A stretch of DNA of 34,102 nt from Natrialbaceae archaeon (GTDB lineage Archaea > Halobacteriota > Halobacteria > Halobacteriales > Natrialbaceae): NCBI GenBank assembly GCA_003552885.1, contig PUPA01000043.1, positions 1-34,102 on the forward strand, read 5' to 3'. Within the stretch, counting starts at the first letter, position 1, and each line of letters opens with the position of its first letter. The position numbers and the translations under genes were made by a program. A model generated the notes under the pieces. It made no database searches. It had not been told where the DNA came from and was given only the letters and a program-made list of their open reading frames with translations. Shown piece by piece: positions 1-7,601 of the stretch.

Positions 1-98
1 ACGGACTCGTCGGGGTTCGCGTGGCCCCCGGCGTGGCGCTCCAGCAGCTCCTCGCGTTTCCGTTCGCGGATCCGCTCGCGTTCCTCGTCTGCGGTCAT
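1..98 (-). CDS. N-terminal fragment of a charged protein, cut by the window edge
   Basis: Only the first 32 codons are present; the rest lies to the left of the window. The fragment starts with ATG at 98 and is almost entirely charged (MTADEERERIRERKREELL then a His/Gly-containing stretch), predicted to be helical or coiled. A TATA-like CTTAAG on the minus strand at 122-130 is 24-32 bases upstream, fitting a leaderless transcript. Some haloarchaeal thioredoxins carry similar charged extensions before their catalytic domain, but nothing diagnostic (no CxxC) is inside the window, so no function is assigned. Confidence 0.55.
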   Translation of the reverse strand, partial: MTADEERERIRERKREELLERHAGGHANPDES

Positions 99-291
99 GC
101 TCGTGAGTGAGGGTGGCGTCGCCCTTAAGTCTTGTGCGATATACACCAGATACCGAACGCGAATCCGGACGAGATTCTGACGACCACCGGGGAAACGGGA
201 GCCGAAATTCGCCCGGGAACGTACGAACGGCCGTCTAAGTGCCGGAAGATATCCACGTACGGATCCAGCGAAGTGCCGTATCGGAGGTCTA

Positions 292-312
292 TATTGTAAA
301 AAGTAGACAATA
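292..312. other. AT-rich small inverted repeat downstream of the TetR gene
   Basis: TATTGT at 292-297 and ACAATA at 307-312 form a 6-bp stem with a 9-base A-rich loop. An alternative pairing, GTCTA 287-291 with TAGAC 304-308, overlaps it. It lies 20 bases past the stop of the TetR gene in an AT-rich patch and could be a transcript end. The stem is short and may be chance. Confidence 0.25.
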
Positions 313-332
313 GCAACTCCGGGGCGGACGGC

Positions 333-932
333 TCACAGGTAGACGCGGTCGTGGATGTAGCGCTCGAACTCCGCCCGAACGCCCGGGAGCCACGTCTCCT
401 CGTCGTGGGTCGACCGCCGGAGCATCACCCCCGACAGCAGGGTCACGACCGTGGTGGCGACGGCCGCGGGGTCACACTCCTGGAACTCCCCTCGGTCGAT
501 TCCCGCCTCGATCACGTTCTCGAGGTGGCGCTCGAAGACCCCGTCGCTGCGGGTGAAGTGTCGTCGGTAGGCCGCGTCGTGGGTCGCCTGTGAGCGCAAC
601 TCGGTCAGAAGCGAGACGAACTCCAGTCGTTCGGTGCTCCCCCGGTCGTCTAGCACCCAGCCGACGAACTCCGCTACGTGCTCGCGGGGTTCGTCGATCT
701 CCTCTTCGAGGACCGACTCCTCGAAGGCGTCGAGCATGAACTCCAGACAGGCCAACACGAGGTCGTCTTTGCCCTCGTAGTGGTGGTAGACGAGCGAGGG
801 GCTCTTCCCGAAGCTCTCGCCGATGCGCTGGATCGTCAACTCCGCGTAGCCGTACTCGACGAGCGTCCGGTAGGTCGCCGCGAGGATCTCCTCTTCGGTC
901 CCCTCGGGATCGGAGAAGACGTCCTTGGCCAC
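333..932 (-). CDS. TetR/AcrR-family transcriptional regulator
   Basis: A 199-residue protein of normal TetR length. The N-terminal HTH is clear: a helix around EEEILAATYRTLVEYGYAEL, then LTIQRIGESFGKSPSLVYHHYEGKDDLV at about residues 26-53, with the family signature YHHYxxKDDL. The C-terminal half is helical and would be the ligand-binding and dimerisation domain. It should act as a homodimeric repressor. I chose the GTG at 932 because the usual short lead-in to helix 1 follows it; an in-frame ATG at 1028 would add 32 residues not typical of the family, although a TATA-like TTTTGAT sits at a suitable distance from it. The gene is divergent from the COG1361/MMPL pair, and a perfect palindrome lies between them, which suggests local autoregulation and control of the exporter. 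The ligand is unknown. Confidence 0.9.
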   Translation of the reverse strand: MAKDVFSDPEGTEEEILAATYRTLVEYGYAELTIQRIGESFGKSPSLVYHHYEGKDDLVLACLEFMLDAFEESVLEEEIDEPREHVAEFVGWVLDDRGSTERLEFVSLLTELRSQATHDAAYRRHFTRSDGVFERHLENVIEAGIDRGEFQECDPAAVATTVVTLLSGVMLRRSTHDEETWLPGVRAEFERYIHDRVYL

Positions 933-1037
933 GGTATCACTCGCGTGCCGGCCGACGAACCGGCGCTCGGCCCGGACGTGGGGTCGTGTGTGGGTTGGAC
1001 ATACCCCAATTGGCGTCCACCCACGCATAAGCCGATC

Positions 1038-1053
1038 GATTGAACGTTCAATC
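1038..1053. promoter_or_regulatory. 16-bp perfect palindrome, candidate TetR operator
   Basis: GATTGAACGTTCAATC reads identically on both strands. It lies in the divergent promoter region, immediately upstream of the BRE/TATA position of the rightward COG1361 gene, and overlaps the likely promoter of the leftward regulator. Size, symmetry and position fit a TetR dimer site. Binding itself is inferred. Confidence 0.7.
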
Positions 1054-1060
1054 AAAACGG

Positions 1061-1066
1061 TTAATA
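1061..1066 (+). promoter_or_regulatory. TATA-like box of the COG1361-MMPL operon
   Basis: TTAATA preceded by an A-rich BRE-like AAAACGG. It is 29-34 bases upstream of the GTG at 1095, the spacing expected for a leaderless haloarchaeal transcript, and supports that start over the GTG at 1143. Confidence 0.5.
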
Positions 1067-1094
1067 GCCGTCGGGGCCCGGTACCGATCAATGA

Positions 1095-3440
1095 GTGGAC
1101 TGGTTCCCGCGGGAGGTCGGCCCGAGCGGGTCGGAGGCAGGAGTGGCAGTTGATCGGGCCAGCACGGTGGTTCTCGCCGTGCTCGTGCTCTCGGTCGTCG
1201 GGATGCTCGTCCCGCCGGTCGCCGCCGGCCAGGGGAGTCCCGCGGACGCCGACCTCACCAGGGGGGAGCCCGGCATCGACGTCTTCCTCCCGGACGACGA
1301 GGTCACCCCCGGCCAGGAGACCGCACTGGAACTCGAGATCGGCAACGACGGTGAGATCACCGACCGCGGCCCGAACGCCGATCGGGTGCTCACTGCCCGC
1401 GGAGTCACCGTCGAGATCGTCGACGGCGGCCCGTTCGAGGTGAAATCCGGAGAGACGCCGATCGGGCAGATCCCCGACGGCGAGGCGGTGCCGGTCGCCC
1501 AGCGGATCGTCGTCCCCGAGGACGTCGAACCCGGCGAGTACGACGTCGACGTCGAGGTGAGCTACTCCTACCTCGCGGCGACCGGCGGCCCCGTCGGCGA
1601 CCGCAAGGAGAGCGAAACCGAGACGCTCGAGGTCACCGTCGTCGTCCCCGACGAGCCCCGGTTTGCGATCGTCGACACGGACACCGACCTCGAACCCGGC
1701 GCGAGCGGCGAGGCCGTGATCGAAGTCGAGAACGTCGGGACCGAGACCGCGACGGCGATCGAGGGAACGTTCACCGGGGAGAGCGAGGTCGTCTTCGGCA
1801 CCGAGGGAGCGGTCACCGAGAGCCTCGGCGAGCTCGCTCCCGGCGAGTCGACGACCGTCACCGCCGACGCCTCGCTCGGGGCGGGCGCCAGCGACGGCGA
1901 GAAACCGTTCGAGGCCGTCTTCACCTACGACGACCGCAACGAGGTCGAGCGGACCGCCGAGCCGATCCGGGGCTCGCTCGCCCCCCTCGAAGGGGTCGAC
2001 TTCTCCGTCGACGAGCTGGAGACCACCCTCGCGGTGGGCTACGACGGGGAGGTGACCGCGACGGTGAGAAACGACGGCCCACGGACCGTCGAGGGCGCCG
2101 TCGTCCGCGCCGAACCCGGCACCGAGAGCCTCGGCTTCCGGGAGACCGGCTACGCCCTGCCGACCCTCGAACCCGGCGAGAGCGCCGACGTCCGTTACCG
2201 GGTCGACGTCCCCGACGAGGCGGACGAGGGGCCCAGACAGCTCCGCTTTACCGTCGAGTACCCCGACGCCGACGGCGGGACCATCGCGAGCGATCCCGTC
2301 GACGAACGCGTCGTCGTCGACGACCGCGTAGACGAGTTCGAGATCGTGTCGACGACCACCGACGTCGAGCCCGGCGCGAGCGGCGAGGCCGAAGTCGAGA
2401 TCGAAAACCGCGGCCCGGAGGCGGTCCACCAGCTCCGGACCACCCTCTCGGGGAGCGGCGGGCTCACGATCGGCGACGGGGCGAGCGAGGAGCTACTCGG
2501 CAGCCTCGCCCCCGGCGAGTCGACGACGATGACCGTCGACGTCGCGGTCGCAGACAGCGTCGGCGGCGGCGAGAAGCCGATCGAGGCCGCGTTCACCTAC
2601 CGCGACGAGCGCGGGATCGAACAGACCGGCGAGACGGTCACCGGCGGGCTCACGCCGGCGGCCCAACAGGAGTTCGCCGTCGAGAACGTCGCAGACACCC
2701 TCGCCGTGGGCTACGACGGGGAGATCACGGGCGAGTTACGAAACGACGGCCCCCGGGCGGTCGACGACGCGGTGTTGATCGTCGAACCGATGAGCGACTC
2801 GCTGTTCGTCGAGGACACCCGGTATGCGCTCCCCGAACTCGAACCCGGCGAGAGCGCCGACTTCCGGTATCCGACCGACGTCAGCGGTCAGGCCGACGAG
2901 GGGCCACGGCAGGTCCGCTTTACCGTCGAGTACACCGGTGGCGACCGGACGACGCTGACGAGCGACCCGATCTCGGAACGCGTCGTCGTCGATCCGCGGG
3001 CCGACGAGTTCTCCCTCGAGGGGGTACAGACGAGCGTCGCCGCGGGCGACGCGGACGAGCTCGTGATCGAGATCACGAACGAGCGCCCGGAGACGCTCTC
3101 GAACGTCGACGCCATGCTCTACACCGACAGCCCGCTGAGCAGCGACGCCAACGAGCAGTTCGTCCCCGAGCTCGCACCCGGCGAGAGCGCCGAGATCAGC
3201 TTCGAGATCGCCGCCGACGACGGCGCCCGCGAGACGACCTACCCCGTCGAGCTCGACTTCGAGTACCGGACCGAACGCGGCTCGACGGAGCTCTCTGACA
3301 CCTACCAGTTCCCCGTCGAGGTCGTCGCGAACGAGGACTCCGGTGGCGGCATCTTCGGCTCGGTCGGCGTCCCCCTCGCCGTCTTGCTCGTGCTCACGAC
3401 TCTCGGCGCCGGCGTCGCCGTCTGGAGCCGGCGGCGCTGA
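1095..3440 (+). CDS. Secreted COG1361/CARDB-like repeat protein with C-terminal membrane anchor
   Basis: A 781-residue surface protein. A hydrophobic Sec signal lies at about residues 23-45 (VVLAVLVLSVVGML, ending AAG), and a C-terminal transmembrane segment (VPLAVLLVLTTLGAGVAVW) is followed by RRR, so the body faces outside. The ectodomain is made of beta-sandwich repeats of about 110 residues that start near residues 190, 305, 414, 526 and 637. The two kinds alternate: one opens with DxEPGASGEA, the other with TLAVGYDGE. Each contains the LxPGES motif common in CARDB and COG1361 domains. The stop is 3 bases before the MMPL start, so the two genes are probably one transcript; haloarchaeal COG1361 proteins often pair with RND exporters and may act as an accessory outside the membrane. 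Start: GTG 1095 fits the promoter; GTG 1143 would give a shorter, also plausible signal peptide. Confidence 0.85.
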   Translation: MDWFPREVGPSGSEAGVAVDRASTVVLAVLVLSVVGMLVPPVAAGQGSPADADLTRGEPGIDVFLPDDEVTPGQETALELEIGNDGEITDRGPNADRVLTARGVTVEIVDGGPFEVKSGETPIGQIPDGEAVPVAQRIVVPEDVEPGEYDVDVEVSYSYLAATGGPVGDRKESETETLEVTVVVPDEPRFAIVDTDTDLEPGASGEAVIEVENVGTETATAIEGTFTGESEVVFGTEGAVTESLGELAPGESTTVTADASLGAGASDGEKPFEAVFTYDDRNEVERTAEPIRGSLAPLEGVDFSVDELETTLAVGYDGEVTATVRNDGPRTVEGAVVRAEPGTESLGFRETGYALPTLEPGESADVRYRVDVPDEADEGPRQLRFTVEYPDADGGTIASDPVDERVVVDDRVDEFEIVSTTTDVEPGASGEAEVEIENRGPEAVHQLRTTLSGSGGLTIGDGASEELLGSLAPGESTTMTVDVAVADSVGGGEKPIEAAFTYRDERGIEQTGETVTGGLTPAAQQEFAVENVADTLAVGYDGEITGELRNDGPRAVDDAVLIVEPMSDSLFVEDTRYALPELEPGESADFRYPTDVSGQADEGPRQVRFTVEYTGGDRTTLTSDPISERVVVDPRADEFSLEGVQTSVAAGDADELVIEITNERPETLSNVDAMLYTDSPLSSDANEQFVPELAPGESAEISFEIAADDGARETTYPVELDFEYRTERGSTELSDTYQFPVEVVANEDSGGGIFGSVGVPLAVLLVLTTLGAGVAVWSRRR

Positions 3441-3443
3441 TCG

Positions 3444-6083
3444 ATGGCCGATCCGACCGACGACGGACGCGGGGACGGCACGGCCGGCGGGAACGCGTCG
3501 GATCGGGGACGTCGGCCGCCCGGGCCGGGGAAGCCGCAGTCGGCTTCCGAGGCGGGTGCCGACCGCCCGGACCGCGGGGAGGGGCGGCTGAGTCGGCTGA
3601 CAAACTCGCTCATCGTCGACCGGCCGTGGATCGTCGTCGCCGCCTTCCTCGTGCTCACCGTCTTCTTCGCTATCGGCGCACCCGGCGCGTTCGGCGAGCA
3701 GGAAGCCGGCGCCGGCCAGTTCGAGGAGGACGTCGAGGAGTTCGACGCCCTCGAGGCGATGGAGGAGAACTTCGAACGCGGCGGCCGCGCGAGCGGCGGC
3801 ACCTCCGCCCAGCTGATCGTCGAGGACGAGCGGAACGTGCTCTCGGAGTCGAGCCTGTTGCGGATGCTCGAGGTCCAAGATCGCCTCGAGAACGAGGATC
3901 GCCTGCGGGTCTCCTCGACGACGAGTCCCGCCTCGCTGATCGCCCAGCAGCTCGATCCGACCGTCGAGACGCCCGAAGAGGGCTATCGCGCGGTCGACCG
4001 CGCCTCCCAGCGCCAGCTCGACGCGGCGATCGCCGACGCCGGTAGCTCCCTGCCGGTCAGTACGGACTTCTCGCCCTCGTCCGGGAGAGCCTCCGTCGCC
4101 CAGATCGCGGTCAGCTACGACACCCCACCGCGGGCGGGCACGGACGACTACGCCTCCCTCCAGTACCGGACGATCGAGATCGTCGACGAGTACGACGGCT
4201 ACGAGTACGGCGAGAACCTCTTCGTCTTCGCCGACGCCGTCTTCGAGGACGAGGTCGTCCAGCTGCTCGGGGACACGGCGATCGTCGTCTTCCCCGCGGC
4301 GATCCTCCTGATCCTGTTTTTCCTCCTCGTCGCCTACCGCGACCCGATCGACCTCGGGCTCGGGCTGGCGGCGCTGGTAATGACTCTCGTCTGGACGTTC
4401 GGTTTCATGGGGTACGCCGGCATCCCCTTCTCGGACTCGCTCATCACCGTCTTCCCGCTGTTGCTCGCGGTCGGCATCGACTTCGGCATCCACATCATCA
4501 ACCGCTACCGCGAAGAGCGGATCGACGGGGCGGGGATCGGACCCGCGATGTTGCTCACCGGCCGACAGCTCCAGACGGCGTTTCTGATCGTCACCGTCAC
4601 GACCGTCTTCAGCTTCGCGGCGAACCTCACCGCACCGCTCCAGGGGCTGCGGAACTTCGGGATCGTCGCCGCGTTCGGGATGATCTTTACGTTCCTCATC
4701 TTCGGGGTGTTCCTGCCGGCCGGCAAGGTCGCGTTCGACCGGCTACGGGAGGGAACGCGGTTCCCGCAGTTCGGCAACACCCCGCTGGGCAGGGAGGGGT
4801 CGGTCCTCGGACGGGCCCTCGAGGTCGGCACCGTGCTGGCCCGGGTCGCGCCGGCGGTCGTGCTCGTGAGCGCGCTCGTGATCGGCGCCGGCGCCGGCGC
4901 CTACGGCACGGGCGTCGACGTCGAGTTCAACCAGGAGGTCTTCTTCCCCGACGAGGAGCGAATCGAGATCTACCAGTCGCTCCCGGGGCCGCTCGCGGCC
5001 GGCCAGTACAACTTCGTCCCCGTCTTGAGCTACCTCGAGGACGACTTCGAGATCCCGTTCGTCCAGACCGTGACGGTGTACGCGGAGGACCGGGCGGTCC
5101 GTTCGGACGCCGCGCTGACCGACGTCGACCGGGCGATCCGGAACCCACCGGACGCCTTCCAGAGCGACGAGCGGCGAGCCAACGCCGACAGCATCCTCGA
5201 CTCGATCGATCGCGAGGCCGACCGCGATCCCGAGTTCGACCGGCTCGTCACCCGCTACGACACGACCGGGGACGGCGTCCCCGACCGCGAGGTCGACCGC
5301 CTCTACGACGGGCTGTTCGACAGCCCCACCGGGGACGCCGCCCGCGACTACCTGACCACGGACCGGAGCGCGACCCGGATCGAGTTCGAGCCGGAGGTCG
5401 ACGCCGAGGACGACGAGGTCGTCGCCGCCGCCAAGGCGGTCGCCGACGGGATGGCCCTCGAGGCGGTGCCCACCGGCGACTACATCGTCTTCCAGGCGGT
5501 CACCGACCGGATCTCCGAGTCGGCGGTCAACAGCCTCCTCGTGGCGTTCGTGCTCACCGCGATCTTCCTCGTGATCACCTACTGGTTCCTCGAGGGGCGG
5601 GCCGTCTACGGCGTGATCAACCTCGTTCCCGTGTTGCTCACCGTCGCCTTGCTCGCGGGCTCGATGCGGTACTTCGGGATCGCACTCTCGCCGTTTAACG
5701 CCCCGATACTGGGGGTCTCGATCGGCCTCGGCGTCGATTACACCGTCCACTTCATGCACCGGTTCGTCGACGAGTTCGAGGACGGCCCGGACGTCGACGC
5801 CGCCCTCCTGACGACCATCCGGGGGACCGGCGGCGCGCTCACCGGCAGCATGCTCACCACGGTAAGCGGGCTCGGGGTGCTGTACGTCGCCTTGATCCCA
5901 CTCATCGTCGAGTACGGGCTGTTGCTCGCACTCGGGGTGTTTTACGCCTGGGCGACGGCGATCCTGGCCCTGCCGTCGACGATCGTCGTCTGGGATCGCC
6001 TCGAGCGTCGGTACGGGGCTGCCGGCCGGGCACGGCTCCGTCGGCGGCTCCCGGACGCCGTGGCGCCCGAAGCCGACGACTGA
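3444..6083 (+). CDS. RND/MMPL-family transporter (HAE3-like)
   Basis: An 879-residue protein with the duplicated RND plan. A charged cytoplasmic N terminus of about 55 residues leads to TM1 (about 60-80) and a first extracellular domain. A six-helix bundle follows at about 272-434, then TM7 near 465-488, a second extracellular domain, and a second bundle at about 692-855. The paired TM4 motifs are clear: LLLAVGIDFGIHIINRYREE in the first half and GVSIGLGVDYTVHFMHRF in the second, each with the Asp expected in proton-coupled RND pumps. The second extracellular domain contains an EF-hand-like loop, DTTGDGVPDREV, at residues 606-617. The protein probably exports lipids, hydrophobic toxins or membrane components. 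It follows the COG1361 gene by 3 bases and is likely controlled by the divergent TetR protein. The substrate cannot be read from the sequence. Confidence 0.93.
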   Translation: MADPTDDGRGDGTAGGNASDRGRRPPGPGKPQSASEAGADRPDRGEGRLSRLTNSLIVDRPWIVVAAFLVLTVFFAIGAPGAFGEQEAGAGQFEEDVEEFDALEAMEENFERGGRASGGTSAQLIVEDERNVLSESSLLRMLEVQDRLENEDRLRVSSTTSPASLIAQQLDPTVETPEEGYRAVDRASQRQLDAAIADAGSSLPVSTDFSPSSGRASVAQIAVSYDTPPRAGTDDYASLQYRTIEIVDEYDGYEYGENLFVFADAVFEDEVVQLLGDTAIVVFPAAILLILFFLLVAYRDPIDLGLGLAALVMTLVWTFGFMGYAGIPFSDSLITVFPLLLAVGIDFGIHIINRYREERIDGAGIGPAMLLTGRQLQTAFLIVTVTTVFSFAANLTAPLQGLRNFGIVAAFGMIFTFLIFGVFLPAGKVAFDRLREGTRFPQFGNTPLGREGSVLGRALEVGTVLARVAPAVVLVSALVIGAGAGAYGTGVDVEFNQEVFFPDEERIEIYQSLPGPLAAGQYNFVPVLSYLEDDFEIPFVQTVTVYAEDRAVRSDAALTDVDRAIRNPPDAFQSDERRANADSILDSIDREADRDPEFDRLVTRYDTTGDGVPDREVDRLYDGLFDSPTGDAARDYLTTDRSATRIEFEPEVDAEDDEVVAAAKAVADGMALEAVPTGDYIVFQAVTDRISESAVNSLLVAFVLTAIFLVITYWFLEGRAVYGVINLVPVLLTVALLAGSMRYFGIALSPFNAPILGVSIGLGVDYTVHFMHRFVDEFEDGPDVDAALLTTIRGTGGALTGSMLTTVSGLGVLYVALIPLIVEYGLLLALGVFYAWATAILALPSTIVVWDRLERRYGAAGRARLRRRLPDAVAPEADD

Positions 6084-6115
6084 CCTGAACCGGACGGCCG
6101 ATCGCGTGACGGGGG

Positions 6116-7342
6116 CTAGTCGTCCGCGGGGGCCGACGGGGCGTCGATCGCTTCGAGGCCGCGCTCGAGGTCCGCGAGCAGGTCCTCCGTCCCCTCGACG
6201 CCCGCCGAGAGGCGAACCAGCGTGTCGGTGATCCCCAGGGCCTCCCGTTCGGCTCTGGGGAGTGGCTCGTGGGTCATCGCCGCCGGCAGCTCGATCAGGC
6301 TCTCGACGCCGCCGACCGACACCGCGAGCGTGAACTCCTCGAGTGACTCCAGGAAGCGTTTGGCGTCGGCGAGCTCCCCTTCGAGCTCGAACGAGAGGAT
6401 CCCCCCGAAGCCGTCCATCTGCTCGCGGGCGAGCCCGTGTTGGGGGTGACTCTCGAGACCGGGGTAGTGGACCGCCCGGACCTCCTCGCGCCCTTCGAGG
6501 AACTCGGCGATGGCCGTCGCGTTCTCCTCGTGGCGTGCCATCCGGGTCGGGAGCGTCTTCAGCCCGCGGAGGGTGAGGTAGCTGTCGAACGGCGAGAGCA
6601 CGCCGCCGACGCCGACCTGTTGTTGGAACCGAAGCTCCTCGGCGAGCCCGTCGTCGTCGGTGATCACGGCGCCGCCGACGGAGTCGGAGTGGCCGTTCAG
6701 GAACTTGGTCGTGCTGTGGGCGACCACGTCGGCGCCCAGCTCGAGCGGGCGCTGGAAACACGGGCTCGCGAACGTGTTGTCGACGCCGAAGGTGACTCCC
6801 TCCGGGAGGCGCTCGGCGATTCCCGCGACGTCACAGAGGTCGAACCGGGGGTTCGTCGGCGACTCCATCCAGACGAGCGCGGTTCGGTCGGTCACCGCGG
6901 CCGCGACCGCCTCGACGTCGGTGGCGTCGACGTAGCTCACCGCGACGTCGAGGCGGGAGTCGAAGACGTCCGTGAGCATCCGTTTGGTCCCCGCATAGAG
7001 GTCCTCGAACGCGACGACGTGGTCCCCCGGCTCGACTGACGAGAGGATCGTGGTGAAGATCGCCGCCGTCCCCGAGGAGAAGGCCATCGCGTGCTCGCCA
7101 CCCTCCAGGGCAGCGATCCGCCTTTCGAGGGCGTGGCGGGTCGGGTTCGACAGCCGCGAGTAGACGAACTCCCCGGCGTCGGGATCGACCTCCTCGAGGC
7201 TCATCTCGGCGTCGAGACCCGGAAGGGCGAACGTCGAAGCGAGGTGGATCGGGGAGACCACGTCCCCGCTTTCGCTGCCGACCCTGAACGGCTCCTCGCC
7301 TTCGGTTACGGCCACCGTCTCGATCGATCGTTCGCGGTCCAT
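6116..7342 (-). CDS. PLP-dependent trans-sulfuration enzyme (cystathionine gamma-synthase/lyase family)
   Basis: A 408-residue Cys/Met-metabolism PLP enzyme. Family motifs run in order: YSRLSNPTRHALERRIAALEGG near residue 60, SSGTAAIFTT, a substrate-side region VWMESPTNP, VDNTFASP, and the Schiff-base lysine K213 in HSTTKFLNGHSD. The C-terminal domain has SVGGVESLIELPAAMTH and the closing LVRLSAGVE. It should make or cleave cystathionine, or perform a related gamma- or beta-elimination/replacement; the family cannot be split into synthase, gamma-lyase or O-acylhomoserine sulfhydrylase by eye. The start is ATG 7342, where DRERSIETVAV begins, with a TATA-like box 24-31 bases upstream; an in-frame ATG at 7381 gives an unneeded Ser/Tyr-rich extension. 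It converges on the MMPL gene with 32 bases between the stops. Confidence 0.9.
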   Translation of the reverse strand: MDRERSIETVAVTEGEEPFRVGSESGDVVSPIHLASTFALPGLDAEMSLEEVDPDAGEFVYSRLSNPTRHALERRIAALEGGEHAMAFSSGTAAIFTTILSSVEPGDHVVAFEDLYAGTKRMLTDVFDSRLDVAVSYVDATDVEAVAAAVTDRTALVWMESPTNPRFDLCDVAGIAERLPEGVTFGVDNTFASPCFQRPLELGADVVAHSTTKFLNGHSDSVGGAVITDDDGLAEELRFQQQVGVGGVLSPFDSYLTLRGLKTLPTRMARHEENATAIAEFLEGREEVRAVHYPGLESHPQHGLAREQMDGFGGILSFELEGELADAKRFLESLEEFTLAVSVGGVESLIELPAAMTHEPLPRAEREALGITDTLVRLSAGVEGTEDLLADLERGLEAIDAPSAPADD

Positions 7343-7365
7343 GACCGCCCCGACGGCCGACGACG

Positions 7366-7373
7366 AGTAATAA
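7366..7373 (-). promoter_or_regulatory. TATA-like box of the PLP enzyme gene
   Basis: TTATTACT on the minus strand, 24-31 bases before ATG 7342. It implies a leaderless mRNA and decides between the two possible starts. Confidence 0.45.
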
Positions 7374-7571
7374 CTTTTCATACAGCAGTAATAATTGCCG
7401 CCCGTTCGGATAACTGTCGGCTATCGTTCCGGCCGCAGCAGAACCGACGAGCCCACCGGGGACCGTTCGTTCCACCGGTTCGTATCCAGACACTCGCCTG
7501 CTCCAGGTGGTGAAACGCCGGTTCGAGCGCGAGTGGCTCGTAGCTACAAGAGGCCTTTCAGCTCGAGCCGA

Positions 7572-7578
7572 TTTTATC
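7572..7578 (+). promoter_or_regulatory. TATA-like box of the serpin gene
   Basis: TTTTATC, 24-30 bases upstream of ATG 7602, the expected position for a leaderless haloarchaeal transcript. Confidence 0.5.
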
Positions 7579-7601
7579 TGCCAACTCGACGAGCACGGCG
7601 T

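Noticed and set aside
125-316. A 63-residue minus-strand frame before the TetR stop
   Set aside because: It begins with TTG, has no promoter or family, and lies in an AT-rich spacer.
333-2429. A very long open frame on the minus strand across the TetR gene and the COG1361 gene
   Set aside because: Only its last 200 codons have a family (TetR). The rest is antisense to the COG1361 gene, with composition expected from the reverse of GC-rich codons.
2736-6761. Long minus-strand open frames opposite the MMPL gene
   Set aside because: They are mirror images of a clearly real RND transporter and encode Arg/Glu/Asp-rich sequence without domains.
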